Positions 18,409 to 27,210 of a stretch of DNA of 64,000 nt are shown here, in pieces. This stretch comes from Saccharicrinis aurantiacus. Its GTDB lineage: Bacteria; Bacteroidota; Bacteroidia; Bacteroidales; Marinilabiliaceae. The number at the start of each line of letters is the position of its first letter. Within the stretch, counting starts at the first letter, position 1. Location: positions 1 to 64,000 of the forward strand of contig NZ_LYBV02000041.1 of the NCBI RefSeq assembly GCF_001660705.2. Reading direction: 5' to 3'. Made by a program: the position numbers and the translations under genes. Under the pieces are notes generated by a model that worked only from the letters and a program-made list of their open reading frames with translations, was not told where the DNA came from and made no database searches.

Positions 18409-18438
18409 TTGCTTGACCCATTAATAAAGTTATTTTTG
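18409..18438 (+). promoter_or_regulatory. Promoter of the exonuclease gene
   Basis: TTG (18409-18411) lies 19 bp before TATTTTTG (18431-18438), matching the TTTG-N19-TAnnTTTG consensus. The leader to the start codon would be about 115 nt. Confidence 0.55.
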
Positions 18439-18559
18439 TATCTGAAATTGCTAAAAATGGAATGTTAAATATCAATATTTGATACCTAGCAATTTATAAT
18501 TTAACAAGAAATAAGTTTACCAAATGGATCAACTATCCATGGTACGATAAAAGGATAAG

Positions 18560-19327
18560 ATGAAACTTAATTTAAAGAACCCAATTGTTTTTTTCGATTT
18601 AGAAACTACCGGAATTAATGTAGCTAAGGATAGAATTGTTGAAATAGCTGCTATTAAAATCAATTTAGATCAATCTGAAGAGACCTTAAAATATCGCATT
18701 AATCCGGAGATGCATATCCCTAAAAAAACATCAGAGATACATGGTATTTATGATGAAGACATTAAGGATAGCCCTACATTTAAAGAGGTTGCTAAAAAGG
18801 TTGCCAAGTTTATTGAAGGCTGTGATTTAGGAGGGTATAACTCAAATAAGTTTGATATTCCTTTAATAGCAGAAGAGTTTTTAAGAGCCGATGTGGATAT
18901 TGATATGAAAAAAAGAAAGTTTGTAGATGTGCAAACTATTTTTCATAAAAAGGAGAAAAGAACCCTAGAAGCGGCATACAAATTCTTTTGTGATAAAGAG
19001 CTTACAGATGCACATAGTGCTGAGGCTGATACACGAGCTACCTACGAGATTCTATTGGCCCAATTAGATAGGTACGAGGATTTAAAGAATGATATTGATT
19101 ATTTGGCAGAATTCTCTTCTTATGGAAAAACTGCGGATTTTGCCGGACGTTTAGCCTACGATGAAGATGGCGACGAATGTGTGAATTTTGGAAAGCACAA
19201 AGGCAAAAAAGTGACAGATATATTAAAGAGTGATCCGGGCTATTATGGTTGGATTATGCAAGGAGATTTTCCATTATACACGAAGAAGATCTTCACAGAA
19301 ATTAAACTGCGAAACTTTCAAATGTAG
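18560..19327 (+). CDS. DEDDh 3'-5' exonuclease (DnaQ/RNase T type)
   Basis: The 255-residue protein has all DEDDh catalytic residues: Asp and Glu in FFDLETTG (about 12-19), Asp in NSNKFDIPLI (about 95-104), and His and Asp in DAHSAEADTRATYEIL (about 150-165). The C-terminal block NFGKHKGKKVTDILKSDPGY (about 212-231) is the domain often fused to such exonucleases in Bacteroidota. It probably trims 3' ends in DNA repair or proofreading rather than being the Pol III epsilon subunit itself. It is followed 20 bp later by the FAH-family gene, probably in the same operon. Confidence 0.92.
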   Translation: MKLNLKNPIVFFDLETTGINVAKDRIVEIAAIKINLDQSEETLKYRINPEMHIPKKTSEIHGIYDEDIKDSPTFKEVAKKVAKFIEGCDLGGYNSNKFDIPLIAEEFLRADVDIDMKKRKFVDVQTIFHKKEKRTLEAAYKFFCDKELTDAHSAEADTRATYEILLAQLDRYEDLKNDIDYLAEFSSYGKTADFAGRLAYDEDGDECVNFGKHKGKKVTDILKSDPGYYGWIMQGDFPLYTKKIFTEIKLRNFQM

Positions 19328-19347
19328 TCCGTAATAAAAGCATTGCT

Positions 19348-19962
19348 ATGAAGATTATTTGTATTGGTAGAAATTATGCCGACCATGCTAAGGAGCTAAA
19401 GAATCAGATTCCGAGTGAACCCGTAATATTTATTAAGCCAGATACAGCATTATTACGTAATAATGATCCATTTTTCGTGCCTGATTTTGCAGAGGATTTC
19501 CATTACGAAGCAGAATTGGTGGTTAAAATCAATCGTTTAGGTAAGCATATTGCGCCAGAGTTTGCACATAGATATTACGATGAAATAGGAATGGGTATCG
19601 ACTTTACTGCTCGCGACCTGCAATCAAAATTGAAGGAAAAGGGTTTACCTTGGGAAAAGGCCAAGGCCTTTGATGCTTCTGCGGGTATTTCTAAACAATT
19701 TGTGCCAAAGTCGAAGTTTAAAGATGTGCAAAATATCAACTTTAAATTATTGGTTAATGGTGAATTAAGACAAGATGGAAATACCAATGATATGCTATTT
19801 AAAATAGATGATATCATTGCCTATGTTTCTAAGTTTTTCACGCTAAAAATTGGAGATCTTATTTATACCGGAACACCAGCAGGAGTAGGTAGAGTGACTA
19901 TTGGTGAGCGCTTTGAGGTATTTTTGGAGGATGATAAAATGATGGATTTCTTGATTAAATAA
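19348..19962 (+). CDS. Fumarylacetoacetate hydrolase family protein
   Basis: The 204-residue protein has the FAH fold signature: CIGRNYADHAKEL at the N terminus, PVIFIKPDTAL, the metal-binding YEAELV (Glu-x-Glu), GIDFTARDLQ (Asp) and YTGTPAGVG near the end. Family members hydrolyse or decarboxylate 2-oxo-acid compounds such as acylpyruvates or oxaloacetate (FAHD1/YcgM type). This short form lacks the N-terminal domain of true fumarylacetoacetase. The true substrate cannot be read. It lies 20 bp downstream of the exonuclease. Confidence 0.93.
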   Translation: MKIICIGRNYADHAKELKNQIPSEPVIFIKPDTALLRNNDPFFVPDFAEDFHYEAELVVKINRLGKHIAPEFAHRYYDEIGMGIDFTARDLQSKLKEKGLPWEKAKAFDASAGISKQFVPKSKFKDVQNINFKLLVNGELRQDGNTNDMLFKIDDIIAYVSKFFTLKIGDLIYTGTPAGVGRVTIGERFEVFLEDDKMMDFLIK

Positions 19963-20153
19963 AAAGCACAAAACCTTTAAATAACATTATTGAAGTTCTA
20001 GCTGTTTTATGTGCGTTGGTTCTTGGCTTTTTATCTAATATTTGGTTTAATCACTTGCAAGATAGAAAATGTAGAGAACGCGAATTAAAGTGTTTGTTCT
20101 TTGAACTGTTTGATTTACATCGTCACTTTAGTGCCAGTGTTTTGGTACTTTAA
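19959..20153 (+). pseudogene. Possible truncated membrane-protein remnant
   Basis: An open frame without an ATG encodes a hydrophobic helix followed by a charged segment (IIEVLAVLCALVLGFLSNI, then WFNHLQDRKCRERELK). It overlaps the FAH stop codon and ends at 20151-20153. It reads like the start of a small single-pass membrane protein, but no start codon, ribosome site or homologous neighbour supports it. A rare start (ATT near 19986) cannot be excluded. Confidence 0.35.
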
Positions 20154-20248
20154 GAATTGATTTAGAAAAAGGGATTCCTTCAATTATGCATTTTCAAAAA
20201 CCAGGTGTATTAGAAACATCCATATAACTGTGTCCTTCTTATTTTTCA

Positions 20249-20367
20249 ACCAAAACCATCCAAAAGTATGCTTTTAGATTCAAACAAGGGCGACTTGTGT
20301 TGCCCCTGCGTCAAGTCGGTCATTTACCCTTGGCAGAATTTGGAAGCATACTTATTTTCGTTTTGGT
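20249..20367. repeat. MITE-like palindromic element (about 119 bp)
   Basis: ACCAAAAC and AAGTATGCTT (20264-20273) at the left are matched in inverse by AAGCATACTT (20344-20353) and GTTTTGGT (20360-20367) at the right. A second, inner inverted pair CGACTTG/CAAGTCG sits in the middle, with AAGGG/CCCTT between the pairs. The nested structure and higher GC suggest a folded mobile repeat. No other copy is in the window. Confidence 0.5.
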
Positions 20368-20492
20368 CACCCTTCGCATTTGTAGGTCTACACCTTCTAT
20401 TGTATTTGTTGTATACACCATACGCCTAATATTTTTAGAAAAATAGAAATAGGAATTTAGTTTGCACCATTTATCTCGCTATGATTTAATAT

Positions 20493-20547
20493 ACTTTCGG
20501 ATATAATTAGCCCTGTATTGTGCTTAATTATACCCGAAAGTGTTTTT
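20493..20547 (+). terminator. Long terminator-like hairpin in a gene-free stretch
   Basis: ACTTTCGGATATAATTAG (20493-20510) and TTAATTATACCCGAAAGT (20524-20541) pair almost fully around a short loop, followed by GTTTTTT. No gene is recognised just upstream. The rest of 20154-20889 shows only short frames, including one of 36 codons from 20551 that I cannot support. Confidence 0.55.
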
Positions 20548-20889
20548 TAAATGGATTTAGAGCCCTTCAAACTCTTGGTCTGCATATACTCAGAAAGTAT
20601 TCTGAAGCATAAAGATGCACTCAAAGCGATCTGTTTACTGTATACTATCAGTAACTTTTAAGCGTTTTTTTTTGATTACATGGCTGCCATCTTCAAAATA
20701 ATATATTTGTCCTTACTTAGCCATAGGTTGTTTTATTAGTCCTCTTTAATATGAGGCAACATTAATTTAGTTGACATTTACTAAGAAATCATCTTTTGTT
20801 ATTGGAATATTAGAAATTCATCTACAAAAAAAAGCTATCCATATCTGTAATGAGATAGATAGCATCTTTAAAGGAGGTTTAACTATAGT

Positions 20890-21798
20890 TTAATTTACAC
20901 TCCGGTATTCAGCTGGAGTAAGCCCTGTTTTCTTTTTAAATAAACGAGAAAAATATTGCGAGTATTCAAAGCCTAAATCGTAAGCAATTTCAGAAACTGT
21001 ATCGCTCGAGTTAAGTAGCTTGCTTTTTGCTTGTTCCATAACAAAGTAGTGAATGTGGTCTTGCGCATTTCTACCTGTTTCCTTTTTAAGCAAATCGCTA
21101 AGGTAATTTGCCGACATGTTTAGTTCATTGCCACAATACTTTACTGTAGGCACGCCTTGTTTTAACGCCATACCAGTATGGTAATACTTCTTTAGGAGAT
21201 GCTCAAACTTACTTACTAAATCTTTATTCAGGTTTTGGCGCGTATAAAACTGGCGGTCGTAAAAACGGGTACAGTAATCCAGTATCTGCTCAATGCTGCC
21301 AATAATTAGTTTCTGGCTGTGCTTATCAATGTTGAGGCTATATTCTTTTATTATTTTATCACGCAAGTCTGCCATGATATGTTTTTCATCTTCCGACAAA
21401 TGAAGTGCTTCGTGAACATCGTATGAAAAAAATGAATAATCATCCATATGCTCTCCGAGTGGCGATTTTCTAATAAAATCGGGATGAAACATCAAAGACC
21501 AGCCTCCGTCTGAATCGTTAAATTCCCATTCGGGTATAGATATAACCTGTCTCGGTTTAAGAAACATCATCGTTCCTTCCTGAAAATCGTATGTATTTCG
21601 CCCATAGCCAAACGAAGCGTCGCTATGCATTTTATAAATTATTAGATACATATCGGCAGCAACATTTTTCTCAATCAGTTCCTTGTTTGAATACATGTTT
21701 TCGTGATAAAAAACACTTACTAAAGGATGCTTGGGTTTGTCCAGACCCATAAATTCATGAGCCTCACTAATTGTTTTTAAACGATGTATATTTTTCAT
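20890..21798 (-). CDS. AraC-family transcriptional regulator
   Basis: The protein of about 302 residues has an N-terminal cupin-like sensing domain (MKNIHRLKTISEAHEF..., HPLVSVFYHENM, SFGYGRNTYDFQEGTMMFL, PRQVISIP). Its C-terminal AraC domain has two helix-turn-helix units; the second is VSEIAYDLGFEYSQYFSRLF, followed by KKKTGLTPAEYRSV. The start at 21798 fits the usual N terminus of this family; an in-frame ATG at 21831 would add 11 unlikely residues. It lies at the downstream end of the leftward redox cluster. It is the best local candidate to bind the paired operators at 27.1, 28.2 and 29.3 kb. Confidence 0.92.
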   Translation of the reverse strand: MKNIHRLKTISEAHEFMGLDKPKHPLVSVFYHENMYSNKELIEKNVAADMYLIIYKMHSDASFGYGRNTYDFQEGTMMFLKPRQVISIPEWEFNDSDGGWSLMFHPDFIRKSPLGEHMDDYSFFSYDVHEALHLSEDEKHIMADLRDKIIKEYSLNIDKHSQKLIIGSIEQILDYCTRFYDRQFYTRQNLNKDLVSKFEHLLKKYYHTGMALKQGVPTVKYCGNELNMSANYLSDLLKKETGRNAQDHIHYFVMEQAKSKLLNSSDTVSEIAYDLGFEYSQYFSRLFKKKTGLTPAEYRSVN

Positions 21799-22065
21799 TC
21801 GATTAGATTTAAAATTTTTAAGGTGTCTCATTGCATGCTCCGCCTTGGCGGATGAACCTGAATAGTTATAAATGCTCGTTTCATAATTTCAAATAAATAA
21901 CCATTTAAATGGAGGCTCTTTTTTTTATCTCTACAAATATAAATTTAGAAACCCAATTATATCCCAATTCAGAACAGTTAAGAAGAAAAAGGCAATTACA
22001 ACGATATTTTTTCGATGTGTTATGCATTCCCCGTAATCCTTTAGGCATATGCGCAGGATTTAACC

Positions 22066-22240
22066 TTAATATTTATTTGTGAAACTAAGGATAAATAAAT
22101 CAGACCCGGCATCCATCATTTCAAACAGTTCAGAAATCTCTTGAATACCCTGTGCAGATATATTCTTTGCCTTAGACTCTCAGGATGCACCTTCTGTAAA
22201 TACTACTTCCAATCCATAGGGTATTATTTCTTTTCCATTC
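22066..22240 (-). pseudogene. Possible decayed reading frame
   Basis: In one minus-strand frame the translation runs NGKEIIPYGLEVVFTEGAS, then a TGA stop, then ESKAKNISAQGIQEISEL and FEMMDAGSDLFILSFTN before a final stop at 22066. It looks protein-like but has an internal stop and no clear start. I do not recognise the family. The remaining part of 21799-22507 holds a 12-bp inverted repeat, AAGTCATAGACC (22353-22364) and GGTCTATGACTT (22416-22427), and nothing else I can name. Confidence 0.3.
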
Positions 22241-22507
22241 TTTATCTACTAATTGCCATAGGCATATTGAAGCGTTTTTATGGCTAGCCTTTCCACATTG
22301 TACCCACGTCCTTAAGTTGGAACAGCAGATCAAAGTTTTCGTTAGATAATTAAAGTCATAGACCTTGAATTCTGAAAATCGGACTTCATCATTTTATTGA
22401 ATAGGTCGTTAATGTGGTCTATGACTTATTGGAATCTTCTTAATATATTAAGTGTTTTGATATAGGACCATTCTACTCTGTATTAGAATATTTACATGCA
22501 TGTAAAC

Positions 22508-23245
22508 TTAGACCTCTTGAACGGTTGGTCTAATAATCAATTCGTTAATATCTACATTTGCAGGTTGATCAATAGCGTAGGCCGCTGCTTTTGCAATAGA
22601 AATTGCAGGAATAGCATCTTTATAAACTTGCTGTATAAATTGTGAAGTTGCCTCATCCGAGCTTCCAAATTGTAGTTCAGATTCAATTAATCCTGGGGTG
22701 ATTATTGTCGTTCTAATATCTTTTCCCACTTCCTTTCTTAAGCCATCGCTAATAGCTCGAACAGCAAATTTCGTCCCACTGTATACAACAGAGCCGGGGT
22801 TGACATTAAGACCAGCAATAGAAGCAAGATTAATGAAGTGGCCAGAGCTTTGAGCCTGAAATAGTGGTAACGCAGCTGCAATTCCATTGAGGACACCCTT
22901 TATATTAACGTCAATCATTTGATTCCATTCATCAACTTTCAACGCTGCCAAAGGAGCTAAAGGCATTATACCTGCATTATTGATGATGACATCTATTTTG
23001 CCGAAAACTTCTACACCTTTAGCAACAAGTGCCTTTACTTCCTCGATATTTGTTACATCCATCTTTAAGTAGGTAGCTAGCCCTCCCTTAGCTTTAATTT
23101 GAGATGCAATGCGTTCCAGATTTTCAACTCTACGGGCACCTAAAACTACCGATGCACCTTTTTCTGCTAAATAACGAGCAGTCTCTTCACCTAATCCACT
23201 GCTAGCGCCTGTAATTACTACTACTTTTCCTTCGATATTATTCAT
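22508..23245 (-). CDS. Short-chain dehydrogenase/reductase (SDR)
   Basis: The 245-residue classical SDR has the cofactor motif TGASSGLG (about 12-19), ARRVEN (favouring NADP), NNAGIMPLAP (about 89-98), and the catalytic Ser and YSGTK (about 150-155) within INLASIAGLN and VVYSGTKFAVRA. The sequence resembles the NADP-dependent oxidoreductase group related to YdfG and clavaldehyde dehydrogenase. The substrate is unknown. It is an intact member of the redox cluster, downstream of a broken SDR. Confidence 0.93.
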   Translation of the reverse strand: MNNIEGKVVVITGASSGLGEETARYLAEKGASVVLGARRVENLERIASQIKAKGGLATYLKMDVTNIEEVKALVAKGVEVFGKIDVIINNAGIMPLAPLAALKVDEWNQMIDVNIKGVLNGIAAALPLFQAQSSGHFINLASIAGLNVNPGSVVYSGTKFAVRAISDGLRKEVGKDIRTTIITPGLIESELQFGSSDEATSQFIQQVYKDAIPAISIAKAAAYAIDQPANVDINELIIRPTVQEV

Positions 23246-23510
23246 AATATTTCTCCTTTTTAATTTTTACTAGTTGATTTAAATTTGACCCGCCCGTTTG
23301 GCGAGATTATGATCTGATTTTGGTTTCTTTTATGATTTTTTCCTTTAAGTTATTGAATTTCTTGGGTTACATCAAGTTATGATATCTTGTTAGTGAAAGA
23401 TTGTGTCTCGATAAAACTTGTTATACTAGTAGCTACAAATCCATTGTTTTTGATGATGTTATTCACTTCTAACAATGCATATACTTCGATCTTCACATTA
23501 GATTCTAATT

Positions 23511-24422
23511 CTAGAATTTGTAGTTAAAACCAGTTAGTTTTTCCGCAACATTAAACAGCTCTTTTGCTATTGCTTTATCATAAGCATGCGGTTTAGCCTT
23601 CACCTTTCCAGGCTTACCTTTCATGTCGGCAAAACCAGTTGGCCCAAAATAATCTCCACCTTGCACGTTGTTATCCAGTGATGCCATTAACTGAGGCAAT
23701 GCTGCATTTTCGGGTTTATGCGTAACCAAAGGAAGTAGTGGGTAAAGAATGAAATAAAGTGCTTTAGGGATATGTCGTGCCAAATCGGTATTTGAGCCAC
23801 CAGGATGTGCAGCAACTGCAATAGTTTTTGAGCCCGCTGCTATAAGACGTCGATTTAGTTCCTGAGCGTGCAACAAACACGCTAATTTACTCTGACTATA
23901 AGCTCCCATTCTTGAATACGATTTTTCAGCATTCAAATTGTCAAAATCAATCTTCCCACTTTCATGAGCTTTGCTGCTAAGCATTACAATTCTTGACCCG
24001 GTGGTGGTGTTCAAAACATCTAAAAGCAAACCAGTAAGTACAAAGTGTCCAAAATAATTGGCGCCCATCTGTAATTCAAAATTGTCTTCGGTAACTGAGT
24101 AAGGAGTACTCATAACTCCTGCATTATTCATTAATATATCCTATCGCTTATGCTTAAGCAAAAAGTTATTGGCAAAAGTATGAACCGACTTTAAACTAGA
24201 TAAATCTAGTGTCATAATCTCCAGTTTTGCTTTCGGAGCTTTTTGCAAAATAGCTTGCTTCGCTTTTTCTGCTTTCTCCGCATTTCGGCACGCCATAACT
24301 ACGGTAGCATCTTTTTTAGCCAGAGCAAGTGTTGCTTCATAACCCAGGCCTGCATTTGCTCCTGTAACTATTACTGTTTTGTTGGATAAAGAACCAACAT
24401 TCTTCATTGACCAATTTTCCAT
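23511..24422 (-). pseudogene. SDR oxidoreductase interrupted by one in-frame amber codon
   Basis: The two halves are in the same frame. 24422-24144 encodes the N-terminal Rossmann part (TVIVTGANAGLGYEATLALA ... FANNFLLKHKR). A TAG codon lies at 24143-24141. DIL follows and then the second half, starting [11 protein letters not shown], with the catalytic YSQSK and an intact C terminus ending NYKF at 23511. Without the stop the product would be about 303 residues, normal for the retinol-dehydrogenase-like SDR subgroup. The expected residue at the stop is Leu ([11 protein letters not shown]), so one or two base changes explain it. The rest shows no damage, so the mutation is recent, or a sequencing error or suppression is involved. 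Confidence 0.85.
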
Positions 24423-24488
24423 CTGATTAAACTTTTTGATATTATTACCTGACTAACACAATTTTCAATTATATTACTGTGAGTGCAT

Positions 24489-24632
24489 TTAGAATACGGA
24501 ATCGATGCTTTCTTTACCACTAAAAAGTTCGTAAATGTTGCCTTTGGTATTTTCGTTCTTTCGCAGTAGGTCGACCAAAATTTTTCCAATCTGACCGCCA
24601 GCTCCAATTATTAATGTTTTATTCGTCATCAT
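24489..24632 (-). pseudogene. Truncated NAD(P)-binding protein fragment
   Basis: A 47-codon frame starts MTNKTLIIGAGGQIGKIL and continues VDLLRKNENTKG before stopping at 24489. The GAGGQIGK loop is a Rossmann NAD(P)-binding motif of the NmrA/SDR-atypical type, normally the start of a protein of 200-300 residues. Here it is cut short and followed by the broken SDR. It is probably a remnant. Confidence 0.55.
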
Positions 24633-24648
24633 TCATTAAAATTTTTGT

Positions 24649-25767
24649 TTAGCTCTGAGCTTGCATCATCTCCCTATATTCCTGCTGTTTTTCCTTGCTT
24701 AGGTTAAAGAAACACTCAATTCCGTTGGGATTAAAGCAACTGTTACACGCAATACACTTTGCTTTTGTTCCATCTCCATTCTTCCATCGTTTAACCAAAT
24801 CAGATTCCCTCACTAAAGCACGACTCATTGAGAAAGCTTCAATTTTTGTTTCCGAAAGAATGTTGTTCATTTCATCAAGATCTCTTAATCCGCCCACAAG
24901 AATTATAGGTGTATCTACTTTTTCGCTAAGCTTTTTGGCTGCATCAAGATGATAGGCTGCATATTTTTTTGACCGCGCTGAACTATGAATCCCTGCCATT
25001 GAACCACCACTAACTTCTATGGCGTCAATTCCATTTGCTGCAAGTTGCTCGCCAATTACCAGAAATTCTTTTTCGTTTAAACCTTTATTGTCCACTTCAA
25101 AATCGGTACTGCTTAGCTTTATCCACACCGGATAGTTTTTGCCACAGGTACTTTTTATTTCGCTTAAAATATCAAGTACAATTTTCATTCTACCATTTAC
25201 ATCACCGCCATACTCATCTGTACGTTGGTTGTACAAAGGGCTCATAAATTTGTTAAGCATGTAACCGTGTGCACCATGAATTTGCACGCCATCAAACCCT
25301 GCTTCTTTGGCATAGGCAGCTGCCTGTCCAAACTCTTTTACAAACTCCTGAATTTGTTCTTTCGAAAAGGCTGTGGCTTTAATACCGTTCATCGGGTCGG
25401 TATATTCAGATGGGCCATAAACAGTACCTTCCGGTTGAAAATATAACTGCGTGCTTGCATGATTAATTTGAGCTACCATTTTTGTTCCGTAGCCGTGAGC
25501 CATATCGGTTACTTTCTTAAACTCGGCTACCGTATCAGCACCTAATTCAAGTGAGTTTCCCGCGTAATGGTCCGACTTTGAAAATGCCATGTAACCCATT
25601 ATAATCGTCCCAACTTCACCTTTGCTAAGGTCTTCGTATTTATTAAATATTGCTTTATTGGGAATAAAGTTTTCTGCATTCGGGTCGTTTGTAGCCGAAC
25701 GTATAAATCTGTTTTTTACTTCGATACCACCTAGTAATGAGGTGTTAAATACTTCTTTTGCATTCAT
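24649..25767 (-). CDS. NADH:flavin oxidoreductase / Old Yellow Enzyme family
   Basis: The 372-residue TIM-barrel flavoprotein uses FMN to reduce activated C=C bonds or related electrophiles with NAD(P)H. Seen are VKNRFIRSATND (about 17-28), the substrate/FMN-binding IHGAHGYMLNKFMSP (about 174-188), NQRTDEYGG, PVWIKLSSTD, and GGLRDLDEM near the second phosphate site. A C-terminal cysteine cluster, CIACNSC...GIEC, is the type seen in this subgroup and could hold an Fe-S cluster. It lies directly downstream of the Fe-alcohol dehydrogenase and is probably expressed with it. Confidence 0.93.
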   Translation of the reverse strand: MNAKEVFNTSLLGGIEVKNRFIRSATNDPNAENFIPNKAIFNKYEDLSKGEVGTIIMGYMAFSKSDHYAGNSLELGADTVAEFKKVTDMAHGYGTKMVAQINHASTQLYFQPEGTVYGPSEYTDPMNGIKATAFSKEQIQEFVKEFGQAAAYAKEAGFDGVQIHGAHGYMLNKFMSPLYNQRTDEYGGDVNGRMKIVLDILSEIKSTCGKNYPVWIKLSSTDFEVDNKGLNEKEFLVIGEQLAANGIDAIEVSGGSMAGIHSSARSKKYAAYHLDAAKKLSEKVDTPIILVGGLRDLDEMNNILSETKIEAFSMSRALVRESDLVKRWKNGDGTKAKCIACNSCFNPNGIECFFNLSKEKQQEYREMMQAQS

Positions 25768-25781
25768 TTTATTATCTATTA

Positions 25782-25907
25782 TTATGCGAATTGTTTGTTG
25801 TCGGTAATGAACATTGCATCATTTAACTTTATACGATTGGCAAGCAGTTCAGCAACGTCGACTTCTTTCATTAAGTTGATTGTTCCACCTGAGTAAACAC
25901 AGAATGT
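25782..25907 (-). pseudogene. C-terminal remnant of an SDR, related to the 27211-28023 gene
   Basis: The minus-strand frame reads EVDVAELLANRIKLNDAMFI, then TDNKQFA and stop. It closely matches the end of the intact SDR at 27211 (GADAVELLANRRKLNDKMFI...). Only about 42 codons remain and the start is lost. It lies between the OYE and Fe-ADH genes, so a second SDR copy once stood there. Confidence 0.75.
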
Positions 25908-25924
25908 TTATTTTGAAACACCCA

Positions 25925-27073
25925 TTAATACATTTCCTTTAGTAACTCTAATGCTTCATCAACTGTGAACTTTCTAGGAGTTGCCATCAAAAGAACTTGC
26001 TCATTCATAGTAGCCTCTGCTAAAGTTTTTAAGTCATCTTTTTTAACCCCAGTTTCACTAAGCGTTGGAATATTGAGTTTTTTATTAAGTTCCTTTAACT
26101 CGTTTACTACTATTTTAGATGCTTCTTCAGCGCTTAAATTGGCAATATCTAATCCCATTACTAAACCAATCTCTTTTACTGCTTTAGCTGAGCTAACTGA
26201 GTTAAATTTTACTCCATACGGAAGTGCAATTGCATTAGCTACTCCATGCGGTATTTTATGGTATGCGCTAAATGGATGTGCAAAGGCGTGTACCAACCCA
26301 AGTCCGCCATTACCGAACGCAATTCCGGCCATCGAACTTCCCAGCATTACATTTGCTCTCGCGTCCTTATTCGCCCCATCTTCATAAACAGTTACTAAGT
26401 TTTTATATATTAACTCTATCGCTTTTAAAGCAAATTGATCAGTCAAAATATTTTTACCTAATGAAAGATAGGCTTCAATTGCATGAGTCAGCGCATCTAT
26501 TCCTGTAGATGCTGTAATGGATGCTGGTAACGAATAAGTTAATTCAGGATCTATTAAAGCTATTGCAGGTAGGGCTTGTGGTCCTCCAACAATAAATTTT
26601 CTTTTTTCTTTGGCATTAGATATTATTGAAAATGCCGTAACCTCACTACCTGTCCCTGATGTGGTTGGAATAGCAATTAAGGGTTTCGTAGGCAAAACAG
26701 GTACACTGAAGTCCTCATATTGGTTTATTGGCGATGGATTAGTCAAAAGCATGTTGACTGCTTTTGCAGTATCCATTGGACTTCCTCCTCCTATTGCAAT
26801 TATTGCGTCAACTTCAGCAACTCTACCTATCTCAGCAGCTTTCTCAACTGTAATATCTGAGGGATTTGCTTCTACACCTCCGAATTCTGTAACTTTAAGA
26901 TTCGCTCCATTCAAGTTAGTAATTATATCATCAACTATTCCGGTAGATTTGACACCCTGGTCATAAATAACAAATACCTTTTCAGCTCCTAGGCTTTTTA
27001 CTATTTCACCAATTTTTTGTGATTCACCTTCGCCGAATATAATTTGTGGTCCTATTCCAAATGTAAAATTCAT
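25925..27073 (-). CDS. Iron-containing alcohol dehydrogenase
   Basis: The protein of about 382 residues starts MNFTFGIGPQIIFGEGE; an upstream in-frame ATG at 27103 lies in the promoter and is rejected. It has the type III alcohol dehydrogenase motifs: NAD-binding GGGSPMDTAKAVN (about 92-104), PTTSGTGSEVT (about 137-147), and metal ligands in ASTGIDALTHAIEAYLS and GLVHAFAHPFSAYHKIPHG. It oxidises alcohols or reduces aldehydes such as butanal or lactaldehyde with NAD(H). It is preceded by a paired operator and -7 element at 27101-27163. Confidence 0.95.
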   Translation of the reverse strand: MNFTFGIGPQIIFGEGESQKIGEIVKSLGAEKVFVIYDQGVKSTGIVDDIITNLNGANLKVTEFGGVEANPSDITVEKAAEIGRVAEVDAIIAIGGGSPMDTAKAVNMLLTNPSPINQYEDFSVPVLPTKPLIAIPTTSGTGSEVTAFSIISNAKEKRKFIVGGPQALPAIALIDPELTYSLPASITASTGIDALTHAIEAYLSLGKNILTDQFALKAIELIYKNLVTVYEDGANKDARANVMLGSSMAGIAFGNGGLGLVHAFAHPFSAYHKIPHGVANAIALPYGVKFNSVSSAKAVKEIGLVMGLDIANLSAEEASKIVVNELKELNKKLNIPTLSETGVKKDDLKTLAEATMNEQVLLMATPRKFTVDEALELLKEMY

Positions 27074-27100
27074 GTTTTTCTTTTTTAAATTAATATTATA

Positions 27101-27163
27101 CAAATGTAGGTAGCCCTAATAGCCTCAGTGTATACTAATTACAAAAACCTGTATACTAATTAC
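27101..27163 (-). promoter_or_regulatory. Paired operator plus -7 element before Fe-ADH
   Basis: GTATACTAATTAC occurs at 27130-27142 and 27151-27163, 21 bp apart. On the minus strand TACATTTG (27108-27101) fits the TAnnTTTG -7 consensus. The gap from the -7 element to the nearer operator is exactly 21 bp, the same as at the two other promoters of this cluster. Confidence 0.85.
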
Positions 27164-27210
27164 TAATTGTGTGATTAATCGAGGGATCCTACTTATATCT
27201 TGCTATCTAT

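Noticed and set aside
18560-19327. DNA polymerase III epsilon subunit (dnaQ)
   Set aside because: Catalytic residues match the superfamily, but the C-terminal block belongs to stand-alone exonucleases of Bacteroidota rather than the replicative subunit.
23418-23450. Another AraC operator upstream of the SDR at 22508
   Set aside because: TTATACTAGTAGCTACA resembles the motif only loosely, is single, and has no -7 element at the fixed 21-bp distance.
24404-24607. 67-codon minus-strand frame overlapping the SDR start
   Set aside because: It lies out of frame with the Rossmann fragment at 24489-24632, which shows a real GAGGQIG motif.
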